This document shows positions 5,474 to 6,642 of a DNA stretch of 6,642 nucleotides, piece by piece. The stretch is from Lachnospiraceae bacterium (lineage in GTDB: Bacteria > Bacillota > Clostridia > Lachnospirales > Lachnospiraceae), in assembly GCA_009774585.1 (NCBI GenBank), contig VSOA01000213.1:1-6642 (forward strand). The letters run 5' to 3'. A program made the translations under genes and the position numbers. Under the pieces are notes generated by a model. It was given only the letters and a program-made list of their open reading frames with translations. It was not told where the DNA came from and ran no database searches. Each line of letters starts with the position of its first letter. Positions within the stretch are counted from its first letter, which is position 1.

Positions 5474-5504
5474 AAAAAAATACAGACCCGACAAAGTCTG
5501 TATT
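5474..5504 (-). terminator. Rho-independent terminator of the toxin-antitoxin operon
   Basis: On the minus strand a perfect 9-bp stem, AATACAGAC / GTCTGTATT (5504-5496 and 5487-5479) with an 8-nt loop, is followed by an uninterrupted T tract (5480-5474 as A in the plus strand). It lies 37 nt after the stop of the 73-residue gene and upstream of the XRE promoter, so it separates the two units. In the plus direction no T tract follows. Confidence 0.88.
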
Positions 5505-5541
5505 GACAATTATTTGCTTCCGTAACAAAACAAAGACAACA

Positions 5542-5763
5542 CTATTTTTCTGTATCATCTTCTGACAGTATTCCTGATAAAGCTTCTAACAAGTTTTGTG
5601 CCATTACTTTGCCCATAACAAGATTAATCACCTCTTCAATTCGCACATTCTCCGTCTTTCCGTCATCGCCAATCTCTGGTATCTGCTGAATAAAATTTAT
5701 CATCAGTTCTTCTTTTTGTTGATCCATTGCGCACGAAAATCCATTCGTAAATTGTAACATCAT
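5542..5763 (-). CDS. Small protein, third gene of the HigBA-like operon (DUF3467-like?)
   Basis: A 73-residue acidic protein without membrane segments or signal peptide. The start is ATG 5763, with AAGGAGG 5 nt upstream; a second Met follows at once. It lies 10 bp after the HigA-like antitoxin, on the same strand, and the operon terminator comes right behind it, so it belongs to the toxin-antitoxin transcript. The pattern KEELMINFIQQIPEIG, then VINLVMGKVMAQNLLEALSG, suggests two beta strands and a final helix. This recalls DUF3467 proteins, which have a hydrophobic strand with D/NFI...P followed by a strand-helix ending A..LL.AL. That resemblance is from memory and is unproven. Roles could include helping antitoxin folding, binding the complex, or none. 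I do not recognise a function. Confidence 0.8.
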   Translation of the reverse strand: MMLQFTNGFSCAMDQQKEELMINFIQQIPEIGDDGKTENVRIEEVINLVMGKVMAQNLLEALSGILSEDDTEK

Positions 5764-5773
5764 AATCTCCTCC

Positions 5774-6247
5774 TTACATCTCTATTCTTTCATAGAAATT
5801 ATAAACTTTGCATCTATTTATGTCTTGCGCCATTTTTGCGCTGGATTTATAATCAATTACTTGGCAAGGTTTACCAACAAACTCTTTCTGTTCAGACATC
5901 ACATATAAAACATCCGTGTCCAACATTCGCCGCACCTGTACGGCACTTGAGCACGGGCATAGGCTTACATCTAATTCTAACCCCAGCTTTTCCGCAACAT
6001 CGGCAAGTGTTTTGATCGAAAAATTATAATCTCCACCTTCCCATCTTGATACCATTCCCTGACTGACATCCATGTAAGAGGCAAACTCATTTTGTGTCAT
6101 ACCAAGCTCGATCCTTTTTTTCACTATGGAAGCTGAAATTTGCCCCAAAAGATTCGAAGCCGTTATATTTGAGGCGGTAAGATTATCCTCAAACAAATTC
6201 AACAAATCATTAAGCTGTAAAGTTCCCTTTTTAGAATAACCCTTCAT
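5774..6247 (-). CDS. HigA-like XRE-family antitoxin
   Basis: A 157-residue protein with a central Cro/C1 helix-turn-helix (about 38-95): SIVKKRIELGMTQNEFASYM, recognition helix SQGMVSRWEGGDY, then IKTLADVAEKLGLELDVSL. It sits 18 bp downstream of a RelE/HigB-like gene, the toxin-first order of higBA systems. Antitoxins of this group neutralise the toxin and repress the operon through the HTH. The N-terminal 35 residues (LQLNDLLNLFEDN..) may contact the toxin. A C-terminal tail (about 100-157) is longer than in minimal HigA proteins. I chose ATG 6247 because GAGGTG lies 6 nt upstream; GTG 6256 and ATG 6253 fall inside or against that site. The operon promoter, and so the operator, lies beyond the right edge. 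Confidence 0.85.
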   Translation of the reverse strand: MKGYSKKGTLQLNDLLNLFEDNLTASNITASNLLGQISASIVKKRIELGMTQNEFASYMDVSQGMVSRWEGGDYNFSIKTLADVAEKLGLELDVSLCPCSSAVQVRRMLDTDVLYVMSEQKEFVGKPCQVIDYKSSAKMAQDINRCKVYNFYERIEM

Positions 6248-6265
6248 ACTCATCACCTCTAATCT

Positions 6266-6642
6266 CTACATTTGACTATATCTTTTATCCAATATTTTTT
6301 TCCATTGAGTATAATCGGAAATCCTTTTGCCCGCACGTTCGTAAAAAGCTGCCAGAAATATAGGATTATTTTCTGCATCAAATGTCATCAGCAAACGCAA
6401 ATTAAAGTTTTTTCCAGTCAAATGCAATGAATAATACTCTTTATCCAAATATTTTATTATTTCATTTCCATCTGCATTATATACTTGTCTGCCCAGATTT
6501 TTTACGAAAGACAGCTGCTTGACCAAAAGTGAAAAAATTTCTTTTTCGTGCACTTGCGCATCATAGAGCAAATTTTTAAACTCTTCCATGAACGCGTAAT
6601 GAAACCGGAAACCTTGATGCAAATATTCTTCTAGATTTTTTA
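6266..6642 (-). CDS. RelE/HigB-like toxin, 5' end at or beyond the window edge
   Basis: The minus frame is open from the right edge to its TGA/TAA-type stop at 6268-6266 and gives about 124 residues. The C-terminal half fits the RelE/HigB (phage Gp49-like) ribosome-dependent mRNA interferase fold: IIKYLDKEYYSLHL, then NLRLLMTFDAENNPIFLAAF, then YERAGKRISDYTQWKKILDK. The central strand pair with an Arg-rich stretch and the final lysine/arginine-rich helix are typical of these RNases. The first possible start in the window is TTG 6622, with only a weak AGAAGA before it, and the frame continues upstream (KNLEEY), so the true start is probably outside. The antitoxin-like HTH gene follows after 18 bp. 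Family call is by pattern and gene order; catalytic residues cannot be named with certainty. Confidence 0.75.
   Translation of the reverse strand, partial: KNLEEYLHQGFRFHYAFMEEFKNLLYDAQVHEKEIFSLLVKQLSFVKNLGRQVYNADGNEIIKYLDKEYYSLHLTGKNFNLRLLMTFDAENNPIFLAAFYERAGKRISDYTQWKKILDKRYSQM

Noticed and set aside
1..6642. CRISPR arrays, tRNA or rRNA genes, insertion sequence ends
   Set aside because: No regularly spaced direct repeats, no cloverleaf-like segments and no transposase frame with terminal repeats were seen.

Overview
The window looks like accessory DNA from a low-GC Gram-positive bacterium, most likely a gut Clostridia/Lachnospiraceae-type Firmicute. The grounds are A+T-rich DNA, strong AGGAGG-type ribosome sites, GTG/ATG starts and the families present (DUF3781, DinB-like, CPBP, short XRE regulators). 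This is inferred from style and family content, not from a marker gene. Most genes lie on the minus strand; only a MarR regulator and a broken gene behind it are on the plus strand.

Layout. (1) 1-702, minus: 5' part of a multi-pass membrane protein that runs off the left edge. (2) 703-1412, minus: a gene graveyard with a frameshifted, internally deleted HepT/DUF86-like remnant, a short unexplained open frame and an N-terminally truncated GNAT acetyltransferase. (3) 1515-2327, plus: a MarR regulator behind a promoter with two palindromic operator-like sites, followed by a flavodoxin gene that has lost its N-terminal half. (4) 2374-4742, minus: an autoregulated TetR gene whose stop overlaps the start of a CPBP/CAAX-protease-like membrane protein, then a small DinB-type N-terminal fragment and a DUF3781-DinB fusion gene. 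(5) 4750-5461, minus: a short XRE regulator overlapping by 4 nt a four-helix membrane protein, with its own promoter bracketed by an inverted repeat. (6) 5474-6642, minus: a HigB-like toxin (cut by the right edge), a HigA-like HTH antitoxin, and a third small gene of unknown role, ending at a clear rho-independent terminator.

How they work together. The region is a set of small self-contained modules. MarR, TetR and XRE each sit first in a short unit with palindromes at or near their own promoter, which suggests autoregulation and local control of one or two downstream genes. HigA probably controls its own operon from a promoter outside the window. Several adjacent genes are broken by internal or terminal deletions (HepT-like, GNAT, flavodoxin, DinB fragment), which points to a turnover hotspot. 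The items most worth following are the third gene of the toxin-antitoxin operon, the DUF3781-DinB fusion with a gene fragment across its start, and the flavodoxin remnant whose intact ribosome site now points at an ATT codon.
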